DNA of 64,000 nucleotides. Origin: Ideonella_A sakaiensis_A (GTDB taxonomy: Bacteria > Pseudomonadota > Gammaproteobacteria > Burkholderiales > Burkholderiaceae_C). Both the position numbers and the translations under genes were made by a program. The notes under the pieces are model-generated. The model did not search any database. It was not told the DNA's origin and saw nothing but the letters and a program-made list of their open reading frames with translations. Location: NCBI RefSeq assembly GCF_048320135.1, contig NZ_CP182947.1, positions 1,178,001-1,242,000 on the forward strand. The letters are read 5' to 3'. Positions 34,631 through 43,145 of this stretch are shown here, in pieces; position 1 is the stretch's first letter, and the number at the start of each line of letters is the position of its first letter.

Positions 34631-35488
34631 TCAATAAAGAATCGAAGGCAGGAAGGGCCCGATCGGTTCGTCGTAGGGGCCCAGCGTCATCAGGCTCATC
34701 GGCTGGACGATGCGCAGCCCGTGCTGCAGGCACCAGTGCATCAACGGCGCGTTGCGGGTCGGCACCATGAAGCCCGGGCCGGCGAAGACCGGCGCCGCGC
34801 CGATCAGCGCCTGCAGGTCCGACAGCGCCTCGCCGACCGCATGGCCGAAGAAGCCGATGCCGGTGGTGTAGCCGGTGATGCGGCCGTCGCGCTCGACGAC
34901 CTGCGCGCTGCCCTGCCCGATCGCAGCGGCCAGTTCGCCGCTGCGGCGAAAACCGAGCAACCGCATCGCCAGCGCATCGGCGGCGGCGGCGTCATCGGGG
35001 GTCGCCGCGCGCACCCGATGTCCGGGCGGCAGCTTGTCGATCGCCGGGCCCTGGAACACCGACAGCGGCTCGCGCACCGCAAAACCAAGCTTGGTATACA
35101 GCGACAGCGAACGGCCATGGTAGGCGGCCTGCACCAGCCGGACTGCGGCAATGTCGTGCTGGTTCGCCCGTTCCAGCACCGCTTCCATCAGCCGCCGGCC
35201 GACGCCGCCGTTCTGCGCCTGCGGATCGATCGTGATCGGCCCGACACCGGCAACCTGGCCGTCGCGCCACAGGAAATTGCTGCCGATCACCCGGCCGTCG
35301 CGTTCGGCAACGACTGCATCGATGTCGTCGCGCTGCAGCATGTGGTCCATCAGCCCGATCGCACTCTCCGGGTCCGGAAAATCCGGCGCAAATCGGTGGC
35401 TCTCGGCAATCGCCTTGAAGGCTGTGTAGCAGATGGTGCCGGCGGCAGCGGCGTCGGCCGGCGTGGCAGTGCGCAAGGTCGTGGTCAT
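34631..35488 (-). CDS. Tandem GNAT-domain acetyltransferase
   Basis: ATG 35488 is preceded by AGGAGA. The 285-residue product has an N-terminal GNAT domain with G-G-V-G-R-R-L-M near 95-102 and a second, degenerate half starting near residue 155. Tandem GNAT pairs often have one catalytic and one structural domain. Substrate unknown. Confidence 0.82.
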   Translation of the reverse strand: MTTTLRTATPADAAAAGTICYTAFKAIAESHRFAPDFPDPESAIGLMDHMLQRDDIDAVVAERDGRVIGSNFLWRDGQVAGVGPITIDPQAQNGGVGRRLMEAVLERANQHDIAAVRLVQAAYHGRSLSLYTKLGFAVREPLSVFQGPAIDKLPPGHRVRAATPDDAAAADALAMRLLGFRRSGELAAAIGQGSAQVVERDGRITGYTTGIGFFGHAVGEALSDLQALIGAAPVFAGPGFMVPTRNAPLMHWCLQHGLRIVQPMSLMTLGPYDEPIGPFLPSILY

Positions 35489-35511
35489 CTGGTGGTTCTC
35501 CTGTTGGTTGG

Positions 35512-36027
35512 TCAAAGGGTCGTGGCGATGGCTTGCCGAGCGGGCGTTGTTGATCGCGCTGCGGTCCATTGCTCGAGCGCAGCACGCGCGCCGTTGCGGC
35601 GCGGATCGAGCGCCTCGTCGTGACCGGCGCGGCGGGCGCACAGCTCGACGACATAACCGTTCGGGTCGCGCAGGTAGATCGAGTCGACGAAGCCGTGGTC
35701 GCTGATGCCGCGCACCTCGACGCCGATGGCCCGGCAGCGCGCGAGCATCGTCGGCAATTGCACCGCATCGACCTCGAATGCGAGGTGCAGGTCGAAATCG
35801 TGTTGCGGCTTGAAATCGAACGGCAGGTCAGGCGCTTCGAAGAAGGCCATGTACGAACCATCACCGAGGCGATAGAAGGTGTGCAGCGTCTCGGTTGCGC
35901 GGCCAGTCGCGGTCGCCGTGATGCGCAGCGCGCCAGCCAGCGGCACTCCGAGAAAATCCTCGTAGAAGCGGCGCGTTTCTTCTGACTCACGGCATCGCAG
36001 CGCGCTGTGGTGCAACTTGCGGAGCAT
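35512..36027 (-). CDS. VOC-family (glyoxalase/extradiol dioxygenase-like) protein
   Basis: The 171-residue product begins M-L-R-K-L-H-H-S-A-L-R-C, with a likely metal histidine, and has R-F-Y-E-D-F-L-G, L-H-L-A-F-E-V and D-P-N-G-Y-V-V-E-L-C, all typical of a VOC module. GAGGTT upstream supports the ATG at 36027. The enzyme type cannot be told from sequence. The 198-bp gap to the divergent Gfo/Idh gene shows no other gene. Confidence 0.82.
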   Translation of the reverse strand: MLRKLHHSALRCRESEETRRFYEDFLGVPLAGALRITATATGRATETLHTFYRLGDGSYMAFFEAPDLPFDFKPQHDFDLHLAFEVDAVQLPTMLARCRAIGVEVRGISDHGFVDSIYLRDPNGYVVELCARRAGHDEALDPRRNGARAALEQWTAARSTTPARQAIATTL

Positions 36028-36225
36028 CGGTCTGAACCTCGTTTGGGGGTCTGGCCTGGTGGAATGGGCGCCAGTGTCGGCTTCGTCGCCGCACGCCGCA
36101 TCGCCTTGAAGAGCCAGCCCGGGCCCACGCCGCAATGGCCCGAACGGATCAACGGGCCCGACGCCGACCTGCCACCTGCCACCTGCACTAGCATCAACGG
36201 CTTCGAAGCCGCCACGGGAGAAACG

Positions 36226-37413
36226 ATGGGATTGCGAGAAATCTTCGGCCGCAAGCTGCGGTTGGGAGTCGTCGGCGGTGGCCCGGATTCATGGATCGGC
36301 CAGATGCACCGTGGCGCGGCCGAGATGTCGGGTTTTTTCCAGCTCACCGCCGGCGTGTTCTCGGGCGACGCCGAGCGCTCGCGCCGCGCCGGCATCGCGC
36401 TCGGATTCGATCCGCAGCGTTGCCACGGGACCTTCGCCGAGATGCTGGCTGCCGAGGCACGGCGCGACGACGGCATCGATGCGGTCGCGATCATGACGCC
36501 GAACGACCTGCACCATCCGCAGGCAGCCGCGGCGCTCGACGCCGGTCTCGACGTCGTCTGCGACAAGCCGGTGACACACAGCTTTGCGCAGGCCTGCGAC
36601 CTCGTCGAGCGGAGCCGCCATCGTGGCCGGCTGTTGGCGATCGCCCACGGCTACTCGGCCTACCCGATGATCCGCCATGCCCGGCAGCTGGTCGCCGACG
36701 GCGCGATCGGCGAGGTACGGATGGTGCAGGTCGAATATATCCAGAGCGGGCCGGCCGCCGCGGTCGAGGAAGGCCCGCTGAACGACAGGCTGCGCTGGGT
36801 GCTCGACGCCGAACGCAGCGGCCAGATCCTGGTGATGAGCGCGATCGGTTGCCATGCCCAACACCTCGCATGTTTTACCGCCGGCCTGCGCGTCGACAGG
36901 CTGGTCGCCGATGTCGGCGCACTGATGCCGGGGCGCCAGGTGGCCGACCATGTATCGGCGCTGCTCGCCTTCGAAGGCGGCGCGCGCGGCACCTTCACCG
37001 TGACGCAGGCCGCAGCCGGCGGCGAAAACGACATCCGGCTGCGCATCTGCGGCAGCCGCGGCCTGCTCGACTGGTCGCACCGCGACGCGAGTTATCTGAA
37101 GCTCGCGCTGCAGGGCGAGCCGGTGCGCACGATCGGCCGCGGCGACCCATTCCTGCCGCCGGAGATCCTCGCACTCGGCCGCACGCCGCGTGGCCATCCC
37201 GAAGGGCTGCGCGAGGCCTTTGCCAACATCTATGCCGAACTGGCGCAGCACCGGATGGCGATCGAGCTTGGCCAGCCGGCGCCGCCGCTGAACTACCCTC
37301 GCATCGAGGAAGGCGCCGAGACGATGGCTTTCATCGAGGCCTGTCTTGCCTCCCAGGCCAGCGGTGGCTGGGTGCAGCTTGCGAAGTTGCCGACAGCGGC
37401 AACCGCCCGATGA
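36226..37413 (+). CDS. Gfo/Idh/MocA-family NAD(P)-dependent oxidoreductase
   Basis: The 395-residue product starts with a Rossmann motif (L-G-V-V-G-G-G-P) and has C-D-K-P-V-T near 111-116 with the catalytic lysine, then a mixed domain with G-C-H-A-Q-H-L. The family oxidises or reduces sugars and inositols. GGGAGA precedes the ATG. Its stop overlaps the ATG of the MFS gene, so the enzyme may act on the transported compound. Confidence 0.87.
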   Translation: MGLREIFGRKLRLGVVGGGPDSWIGQMHRGAAEMSGFFQLTAGVFSGDAERSRRAGIALGFDPQRCHGTFAEMLAAEARRDDGIDAVAIMTPNDLHHPQAAAALDAGLDVVCDKPVTHSFAQACDLVERSRHRGRLLAIAHGYSAYPMIRHARQLVADGAIGEVRMVQVEYIQSGPAAAVEEGPLNDRLRWVLDAERSGQILVMSAIGCHAQHLACFTAGLRVDRLVADVGALMPGRQVADHVSALLAFEGGARGTFTVTQAAAGGENDIRLRICGSRGLLDWSHRDASYLKLALQGEPVRTIGRGDPFLPPEILALGRTPRGHPEGLREAFANIYAELAQHRMAIELGQPAPPLNYPRIEEGAETMAFIEACLASQASGGWVQLAKLPTAATAR

Positions 37414-38699
37414 ACGATGGCCGCGACCGTCCCGATCCCGCAGCCAATCCGATGACCGAACCGGTGCAGCCGCTGGCCGACCCACCGGCCGCCGGCGTCG
37501 ATCCACAGTCGACGATCCAGACCGCCATCGTCTGCCTGAGCCTGGCTGCACTCGGCAGCGGCATGGCGATGCGCATCAACGATGCGATGCTGCTGCGGCT
37601 TGCCGGCGAATTCGGCATCGGTGTCGGCAGCGCCGCGCAGGTCATCAGCATCTTCGCGGTCGCTTATGGCGTGGCCCAGCTCGGATTCGGCCCGATGGGT
37701 GAGCGCTGGGGCAAATACCGGGTCATCGCCTGGGCCTGCGTCGCTTGCGCGATCGTCTCGGCGTTGTGCGCGCTGGCGACCGATTTCGTGATGCTGCGCG
37801 TGCTGCGCGCGCTCGCCGGCGCCTGCGCGGCCGGCATCATCCCGCTGGCGATGGCGTGGATCGGCGACGTCGTTTCCTACGAATCGCGGCAGCCGGTGCT
37901 GGCCCGTTTTCTGATCGGGCAGATCGTCGGGCTGTCGGCCGGCGTCTGGCTCGGCGGCTTTGCCGCCGACCACCTGAGCTGGCAGGCGCCGTACTGGGTG
38001 CTCGCGGTCCACTTCATCGTGATCGGCAGCATCCTGCTGAAGCTCAACGGCCGGCTGCCGGACAGCGCCCGGATCACCCGCCGGTTGCAGCGCTCGCCGC
38101 TGCAGGGGCTGTTCGTCGATCTGGCCGATGTGCTGCGCCGGCGCTGGGCGCGCGTGATCCTCGCCACCGTGCTGCTCGAAGGTGCGCTGCTGTTCGGGCC
38201 GTTCTCGTTCATCGCGGTGCACCTGAACCGCGTTCACGGGCTGTCGCTGTCGGCGGCCGGATCGCTGGTGATGCTGTTCGGCCTCGGCGGCTTCCTGTTC
38301 GCATCGGCGTCGCGTCGGCTGGTCCGGATCTTCGGCGAAGTCGGTCTTGCCCGCTGGGGTGGCGGGCTGCTCGCGCTGTCGTATCTGCTGATCGCCTACG
38401 GGCCCGGCTGGGCCTGGGCGATACCCGGCACCTTCGGCGCCGGGCTGGGCTTCTACATGCTGCACAACACGCTGCAGGTCAATGCGACGCAAATGGCGCC
38501 GGAACTGCGCGGCCCGGCGGTCACGACATTTGCGTCATGCCTGTTTTTCGGCCAGTCGATCGGGGTCGCGGTCTGCTCATGGCTGGTTTCGCGGATCGAC
38601 ACCGCGACGATGATCGCCGGCGGCGCGGCCGGCCTGCTGCTGGTCTCGGCGGTATTCGCCCGGCTGCGCTCGCGACATGTCGACGAGGCGCGCAGCTGA
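37410..38699 (+). CDS. MFS transporter
   Basis: The 429-residue product has twelve hydrophobic helices after a polar N-terminal tail of about 35 residues. The loop 2-3 signature is present as G-P-M-G-E-R-W-G-K-Y-R. ATGA overlap with the preceding oxidoreductase gene implies co-translation. Direction and substrate are not evident. Confidence 0.87.
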   Translation: MNDGRDRPDPAANPMTEPVQPLADPPAAGVDPQSTIQTAIVCLSLAALGSGMAMRINDAMLLRLAGEFGIGVGSAAQVISIFAVAYGVAQLGFGPMGERWGKYRVIAWACVACAIVSALCALATDFVMLRVLRALAGACAAGIIPLAMAWIGDVVSYESRQPVLARFLIGQIVGLSAGVWLGGFAADHLSWQAPYWVLAVHFIVIGSILLKLNGRLPDSARITRRLQRSPLQGLFVDLADVLRRRWARVILATVLLEGALLFGPFSFIAVHLNRVHGLSLSAAGSLVMLFGLGGFLFASASRRLVRIFGEVGLARWGGGLLALSYLLIAYGPGWAWAIPGTFGAGLGFYMLHNTLQVNATQMAPELRGPAVTTFASCLFFGQSIGVAVCSWLVSRIDTATMIAGGAAGLLLVSAVFARLRSRHVDEARS

Positions 38700-38718
38700 G
38701 GATCGCGACCGGCCGCGC

Positions 38719-39123
38719 TCAGCGCGCGCCGAACAGCGGGTGCAGGTTGCCGAGCTTGGCGTCGAAGACCTCGGCGCCTTCGTCGATCTGCACCGTCAGA
38801 CCGAAGTGGCGCTGCGCGAGCAGCGGCGCGAAATGTTCGCGCACGGCGCCACTTAATGCGGCACCGGCCGCCGCGTGGATCGCCGCACTGCGGCCGGCCG
38901 CCATCCGCAGGTTGATGTAGACGAAACCGTGGTCGCCGCTGCCGTCGGCAACGGCAAAGTGCGCTGCCGGATAGGCAAAGGCGCGGGTGCCGCCGGTGGG
39001 AAAGACCGGCTTGCCGGCGTCGTCGCGAACCGACAGCAGCGCATCGACCGCGCTGCGGCAGAACCGCGACATGTCGGCCTGCGCCTCGAGGTTGGCGGAA
39101 TAACAGACGACGAGATGAGGCAA
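38719..39123 (-). CDS. 5-Carboxymethyl-2-hydroxymuconate isomerase-like tautomerase
   Basis: The 134-residue product matches the CHMI group of the tautomerase superfamily: P-H-L-V-V-C-Y-S-A-N-L-E at the start and V-Y-I-N-L-R-M-A-A-G-R. A TTG at 39123 is chosen because it places the catalytic proline directly after the initiator methionine, and GGGAG lies seven bases upstream. No ATG fits. CHMI acts in homoprotocatechuate degradation, but none of the other genes of that pathway is here. Confidence 0.8.
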   Translation of the reverse strand: MPHLVVCYSANLEAQADMSRFCRSAVDALLSVRDDAGKPVFPTGGTRAFAYPAAHFAVADGSGDHGFVYINLRMAAGRSAAIHAAAGAALSGAVREHFAPLLAQRHFGLTVQIDEGAEVFDAKLGNLHPLFGAR

Positions 39124-39191
39124 GGCGTGCTCCCGGCAAATCGGCAGCCAGCGGCGGCCTGACCGTGTGATCCTAGCGCCTGATGCGTTGC

Positions 39192-40160
39192 TCAGCGCGA
39201 GACGGGACGCCGATCTGCCCCACCGGAAGGCCGGCCATCGGCCGCATCCGCATGCAGCCCGACCAGCAGCGCGCGCAGCCATTCATTGGCCGGGTCGCGG
39301 TGGAAACGCGCATGCCAGAACAGGTTGATCGCGATCTCCGGCAATGCCGCAGGGTGGGCGTGGTGCACGAGATCGAACGGCCCGGCGAGCGCATGGGCCA
39401 GCCGCTCGGGCACCGTCGCGACCATCTCGGTGTCCTGCAGGATATGACCGACTGCGACGAAATGCGGCACGCTCAGCCGCACCCGGCGCCGCACACCGGC
39501 GCGATCGAGCAGCTCATCGACCTTGCCGTGGCCGGTGCCTTCCGACACCACCAGCACATGCTCGGCGGCCTGGAATTCGGCCAACGAGATGCGCCGCTTG
39601 TCGAGCCTGTGGCCGCGGCGGAACAGGCAGACATAACGCTGTGCAAACAAGCGCCGCTGAAAAAAACCGGCCTGCAGCCGCGGCAGCAGGCCGATCGCCA
39701 TGTCGACATGGCCGGCCTCCATCTCGTCCTTCAGATTGACCGTGTTGTTGCGGACCGTGCTGACGGTGATGCCCGGCGCGATGCGCGCGAGCTCGTTCAT
39801 CAGTTTCGGCAGGAAATAGATCTCGCCGATGTCGGTCATGCCGATCGCAAAGGACCGCTCGGCGGTTGCCGGATCGAAGGATCCGCGCTGATTCACCGCC
39901 GAATGGATCAGCGCCAGCGCATCGGCGACCGGTTCGGCCATCTGCTCGGCATACGGCGTCGGCGCCATGCCGGTCGGCGTGCGCAGAAAAAGTTCATCGC
40001 CGGTCAGACGGCGCAGCCGGGCCAGCGAATTGCTGATCGCCGGCTGCGACAGGCCGAGTGTCTCGGCAACCCGCGAGACGCGCCGGTCGATCAGCAGCTG
40101 GTTGAAGACGACCAGCAGGTTGAGGTCGACGTCCTTCAGTTCGAGGCGGCGCACATTCAC
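39192..40160 (-). CDS. LysR-family regulator divergent from the Rieske oxygenase genes
   Basis: The product of about 322 residues has a LysR winged helix (V-S-R-V-A-E-T-L-G-L-S-Q-P-A-I-S-N-S-L) and an effector-binding domain. The overall plan and the L-N-L-L-V-V-F start resemble NahR/NodD-type regulators. The start is uncertain: TTG 40163, GTG 40160 and GTG 40154 are all in frame with poor ribosome sites. It probably senses the aromatic substrate of the adjacent oxygenase. Confidence 0.85.
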   Translation of the reverse strand: MNVRRLELKDVDLNLLVVFNQLLIDRRVSRVAETLGLSQPAISNSLARLRRLTGDELFLRTPTGMAPTPYAEQMAEPVADALALIHSAVNQRGSFDPATAERSFAIGMTDIGEIYFLPKLMNELARIAPGITVSTVRNNTVNLKDEMEAGHVDMAIGLLPRLQAGFFQRRLFAQRYVCLFRRGHRLDKRRISLAEFQAAEHVLVVSEGTGHGKVDELLDRAGVRRRVRLSVPHFVAVGHILQDTEMVATVPERLAHALAGPFDLVHHAHPAALPEIAINLFWHARFHRDPANEWLRALLVGLHADAADGRPSGGADRRPVSR

Positions 40161-40183
40161 CAACGTGATGAAGCTTATTCCCG

Positions 40184-40194
40184 CAATTCTATTG
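40184..40194. promoter_or_regulatory. Candidate LysR-binding dyad
   Basis: CAAT-TCT-ATTG is an 11-base dyad in the AT-rich part of the divergent space, flanked by two CTTAT direct repeats (40174-40178 and 40196-40200). It is the only AT-rich palindrome in this gap. The assignment is weak. Confidence 0.3.
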
Positions 40195-40252
40195 GCTTAT
40201 GGTGGCGTTGCTGCGACGATCGGCCCCTTGCAACCGGCAACAGACGATCAGC

Positions 40253-41512
40253 ATGGACAGCAACGCGACGGTTTTTCCGCAGGCGATCCAATGGGAAAAC
40301 GACGGCAGCAGCCGCATCCCGTTCCTCGCCTATACCGAGGCCGACCAGCACCGGCGCGAGCTCGAGCGCTTCTTCTACCGCAAGCACTGGTGTTATGTCG
40401 GCCTCGAAGCCGAGATTCCGAACAATGGCGACTTCAAGCGCACGGTGATCGGTGAACGCTCGGTGATCCTGGTGCGCGACAACGACGGCCAGATCAACGT
40501 CGTCGAAAACGTCTGCGCCCACCGCGGCATGCAGTTCTGCCGCGAGCGCCATGGCAACCGCAAGGATTTCACCTGCCCGTATCACCAGTGGAACTATTCG
40601 CTGCAGGGCGATTTGCAAGGGGTTCCGTTTCGCCGCGGCGTCAAGCAGGACGGCAAGGTCAACGGCGGCATGCCGGCAGACTTCAAGCCGGCCGAACACG
40701 GCCTGAACAAGCTGCGTGTCGCCAGCCGCGGCGGTGTCGTCTTCGCATGCTTCGATCCCGACGTCGAGCCGTTCGAGGATTTTCTCGGCCCGGAGATCCT
40801 CGGCTGGTTCGACCGGCTGTTCAACGGCCGCAAGCTGAAGATCCTCGGCTACAACCGGCAGCGCATCCCGGGCAACTGGAAGCTGATGCAGGAAAACATC
40901 AAGGACCCGTACCACCCCGGGCTGCTGCACACCTGGTTCGTCACCTTCGGGCTCTGGCGGGCCGACAACAAGTCGCAGCTGAAGATGGACGCCCACCATC
41001 GCCATGCGGCGATGATCTCGACCCGCGGCGCCAGTGGCAAGGCCGACGAGGTGACGCAGGTGTCGAGCTTCAAGGAAAGCATGCAGCTGCACGACCCGCG
41101 CTTTCTCGACATCGTGCCGGAAGCCTGGTGGAAGGGGCCGAGTGCAGTGATGACGACGATCTTCCCGAGCGTGATCCTGCAGCAGCAGGTCAACAGCGTC
41201 TCGACCCGCCACATCCAGCCGAGTGGCGTCGGCAGTTTCGATTTCGTCTGGACCCACTTCGGCTTCGAAGACGACGATGACGAGATGACGCAGCGCCGGC
41301 TGCGCCAAGCGAATCTGTTCGGCCCGGCCGGTTTCGTTTCGGCAGACGACGGCGAGGTGATCGAACTGTCGCAGAAGGGCTTCGAGCAGAAACCTTTCCA
41401 CCGCACGCTGGCCGAACTCGGCGGCCGCGAGGTCGGCGATACCGACCACATGGTCACCGAAACGCTGATCCGCGGCATGTACCGCTACTGGCGCGAGGTG
41501 ATGGAAGCATGA
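40253..41512 (+). CDS. Rieske aromatic ring-hydroxylating oxygenase, alpha subunit
   Basis: The 419-residue product has a Rieske [2Fe-2S] site at C88-x-H90 and C108-x2-H111, and the mononuclear iron ligands D218-x2-H221-x4-H226. Sequence style is close to salicylate 5-hydroxylase and anthranilate dioxygenase large subunits, and a NahR-like LysR neighbour fits salicylate or a related acid. The exact substrate is not proven. It overlaps the beta-subunit gene by ATGA. Confidence 0.92.
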   Translation: MDSNATVFPQAIQWENDGSSRIPFLAYTEADQHRRELERFFYRKHWCYVGLEAEIPNNGDFKRTVIGERSVILVRDNDGQINVVENVCAHRGMQFCRERHGNRKDFTCPYHQWNYSLQGDLQGVPFRRGVKQDGKVNGGMPADFKPAEHGLNKLRVASRGGVVFACFDPDVEPFEDFLGPEILGWFDRLFNGRKLKILGYNRQRIPGNWKLMQENIKDPYHPGLLHTWFVTFGLWRADNKSQLKMDAHHRHAAMISTRGASGKADEVTQVSSFKESMQLHDPRFLDIVPEAWWKGPSAVMTTIFPSVILQQQVNSVSTRHIQPSGVGSFDFVWTHFGFEDDDDEMTQRRLRQANLFGPAGFVSADDGEVIELSQKGFEQKPFHRTLAELGGREVGDTDHMVTETLIRGMYRYWREVMEA

Positions 41513-41988
41513 TCAAGCTCGACTTCAACGACCACTTCGAACTGAGCCAGCTGTATGCCGATTACGCCAGCGCACTGAGCTCGGGCAACTGGGACCTGTG
41601 GCCGGAATTCTTTACCGACGAATGTTGCTACCGGCTGCAGCCACGCGAGAATTTCGATCGCGGCTTTCCGCTGGCGACGTTGTCGTTCGAAAGCAAGGGC
41701 ATGCTGAAGGACCGCGTCTACGGCATCCGCGAGACGCTGTTCCACGACCCCTACTACCAGCGCATCGTCACCGGCGCACCGGTCGTGCGCAAGGCGAGTG
41801 AGGGGCGCTTCGAATGCGAAGCCAACTATGCGGTCTTCCGCACCAAGCTGTCGGAGCTGTCGTCGGTCTTCAATGTAGGCCGCTACATCGACACGATCGT
41901 CCGCACGCCCGACGGCCTCAAGTTCCAGTCCCGCCTCGTCGTCTACGACAGCGAGATGATCCCGAATTCCATCATCTATCCGATCTGA
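41509..41988 (+). CDS. Aromatic ring-hydroxylating oxygenase, beta subunit
   Basis: The 159-residue product has the SnoaL/NTF2-like fold of small oxygenase subunits (Y-A-x-A-L-S-S-G-N-W-D-L-W-P-E-F-F-T-D-E and a late P-N-S-I-I-Y-P-I). It stabilises the alpha subunit. ATGA overlap with the upstream gene supports assembly as one complex. Confidence 0.9.
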   Translation: MIKLDFNDHFELSQLYADYASALSSGNWDLWPEFFTDECCYRLQPRENFDRGFPLATLSFESKGMLKDRVYGIRETLFHDPYYQRIVTGAPVVRKASEGRFECEANYAVFRTKLSELSSVFNVGRYIDTIVRTPDGLKFQSRLVVYDSEMIPNSIIYPI

Positions 41989-42002
41989 AAGAGGCTCCGG
42001 CA

Positions 42003-42320
42003 ATGAGCAACCCACAATGGACAGACGCCGCGGCCGAGAGCGACATCCCCGATGACGACGTCATCGGCCGCGAGGTCGAAGGCCGCGAGGTCGCGCTGTA
42101 CAAGACCCGCGGCGAGATCTACGCCACCGACAACATCTGCAGCCACGGCCAGGCCGAACTCTGTGACGGCTTCCTCGAAGGCTACGAAATCGAATGCCCG
42201 ATGCACCAGGGCCGCTTCGACATCCGCAACGGCCAACCCGCCTGCGCACCGGTGACCGAAGCGATCAGGAGTTATCCGGTGAAGATAGAAGGCGGGCGGG
42301 TGTTTCTGGCGCTGGGTTGA
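42003..42320 (+). CDS. Rieske [2Fe-2S] ferredoxin of the oxygenase
   Basis: The 105-residue product has C46-x-H48 and C65-x2-H68 cluster ligands, the NDO-ferredoxin pattern. It would carry electrons from a reductase to the alpha subunit. It begins 14 bases after the beta gene. A reductase gene is missing from this cluster. Confidence 0.92.
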   Translation: MSNPQWTDAAAESDIPDDDVIGREVEGREVALYKTRGEIYATDNICSHGQAELCDGFLEGYEIECPMHQGRFDIRNGQPACAPVTEAIRSYPVKIEGGRVFLALG

Positions 42321-42416
42321 GGCCGGTACCGGGCGAGGACGACGCCATTCAGCGCTCGGCCAACGGCTGATTGCGGCCCGGAGCGGACATCTGGCGCCTG
42401 GGCCGTACCAAACTTT

Positions 42417-42446
42417 GTAGGAGGGGCTTCAGCCCCGATTCGGGCT
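42417..42446 (+). repeat. REP element, left member of copy B
   Basis: The core is GGGGCTTCAGCCCC with the GTAGGA leader and GATTCGGGCT tail. It is nearly identical to the left REP of copy A. Confidence 0.8.
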
Positions 42447-42785
42447 GATGGTGTTCGGCAGCTCGCACCCGCAGACCGAGCGGCGCGGCAGGCGGCACCC
42501 GGTCGTGGCTCATGATGCGGCGGTCCTCGCTGGCGCTCGGACTGCGCTGCGATGCTCGGTCCAGGGTCGCGCGGCGGAACTCGCTACGTTCGCTTCGCTC
42601 ACTGCGCTCGGACAACCGCCGCGAGCATGTTTGTTGATGCTCGCTGCGCTCGCCGACCCTGAACCTCCGCTTCTCGCCGCCGCATAAATCGCCCCGCCCG
42701 GGCACCGCCTGCCGCGCACTGACGCGGTTGAACATCGTCGAAGTCCTCGATGCTGCCGCAAAGGCGTGGGCGGGTGGCTGCTGGC

Positions 42786-42797
42786 GCGCATATGCGC
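42786..42797. repeat. Perfect palindrome GCGCATATGCGC
   Basis: This 12-base palindrome sits in the centre of the 522-bp insertion. Flanking GGCT and AGCC could extend pairing after a small asymmetric bulge. Confidence 0.6.
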
Positions 42798-42818
42798 AGC
42801 CGAGAAGGCGAGCACGGA

Positions 42819-42845
42819 CACAAGGGGTCCGGGGGACCCCTTGTG
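42819..42845. other. Perfect 12-bp stem hairpin
   Basis: CACAAGGGGTCC and GGACCCCTTGTG pair perfectly around a GGG loop. No T-run follows on either strand, so an intrinsic terminator is unlikely. It is one of several stacked hairpins in the insertion. Confidence 0.7.
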
Positions 42846-42856
42846 CCTTGCGAGCG

Positions 42857-42876
42857 ACCGGGCCGCAAGGCCCGGT
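42857..42876. other. Perfect 8-bp stem with GCAA tetraloop
   Basis: ACCGGGCC and GGCCCGGT enclose GCAA, a GNRA-type tetraloop if transcribed on the plus strand. A GNRA cap on a perfect GC stem is more expected of a structured RNA than of random DNA. Confidence 0.65.
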
Positions 42877-43116
42877 GCGGCCTGCAAGGCCAGGGCTTGT
42901 GGCCCGCGAGCGCAGCGAGCATCAACAACTGGCTTGTCGCGGACTGTTTGAGCGTAACGAGCGAAGCGAGTGCAGCGAGTTTCCGCGACGGGCCCCAAGA
43001 CCGAGCATCGCAGGGGACCCGAGCGCCCGGCGCGAGGGCAAGCATCTAAGCGCAAGCGGCCGCCCGACCGCGCCTTTGCTCTCGCCTCTGTGCCTGCCGA
43101 TTCGCAGTCGTGCAAG

Positions 43117-43145
43117 ATCCCGAATCGGGGCTGAAGCCCCTCCCA
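43117..43145 (-). repeat. REP element, right inverted member of copy B
   Basis: It carries CGAATCGGGGCTGAAGCCCC and a CTCCCAC end, as in the right REP of copy A. Confidence 0.8.

Larger units (their letters stand above)
42548..43069. mobile_element. 522-bp hairpin-rich insertion with long imperfect terminal inverted arms
   Basis: Compared with copy A, 522 bp are added exactly between two GCGC tetranucleotides (42544-42547 and 43070-43073), compatible with a 4-bp target duplication. The left arm (about 42547-42656) and right arm (about 42903-43013) are inverted repeats of some 110 bp. Fully conserved blocks include CTGCGATGCTCGGT at the outer end and TTGTTGATGCTCGCTGCGCT at the inner end. The centre holds perfect hairpins and no transposase or other credible ORF. 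It looks like a non-autonomous MITE-like element or a structured RNA element. Confidence 0.6.

Noticed and set aside
42819..42845. Perfect hairpin considered as an intrinsic terminator for the oxygenase operon
   Set aside because: No T-run follows on either strand and it lies about 500 bp after the ferredoxin stop inside a repeat.
42554..43013. Recurring GAGCGAAGCGAG-like units considered as a CRISPR array
   Set aside because: Units are short, inverted between the arms and lack regularly spaced unique spacers; no cas genes are present.
42548..43069. Inverted-repeat-bounded structured element considered as a retron or group II intron remnant
   Set aside because: No reverse transcriptase gene is near and no domain V-like motif was recognised.
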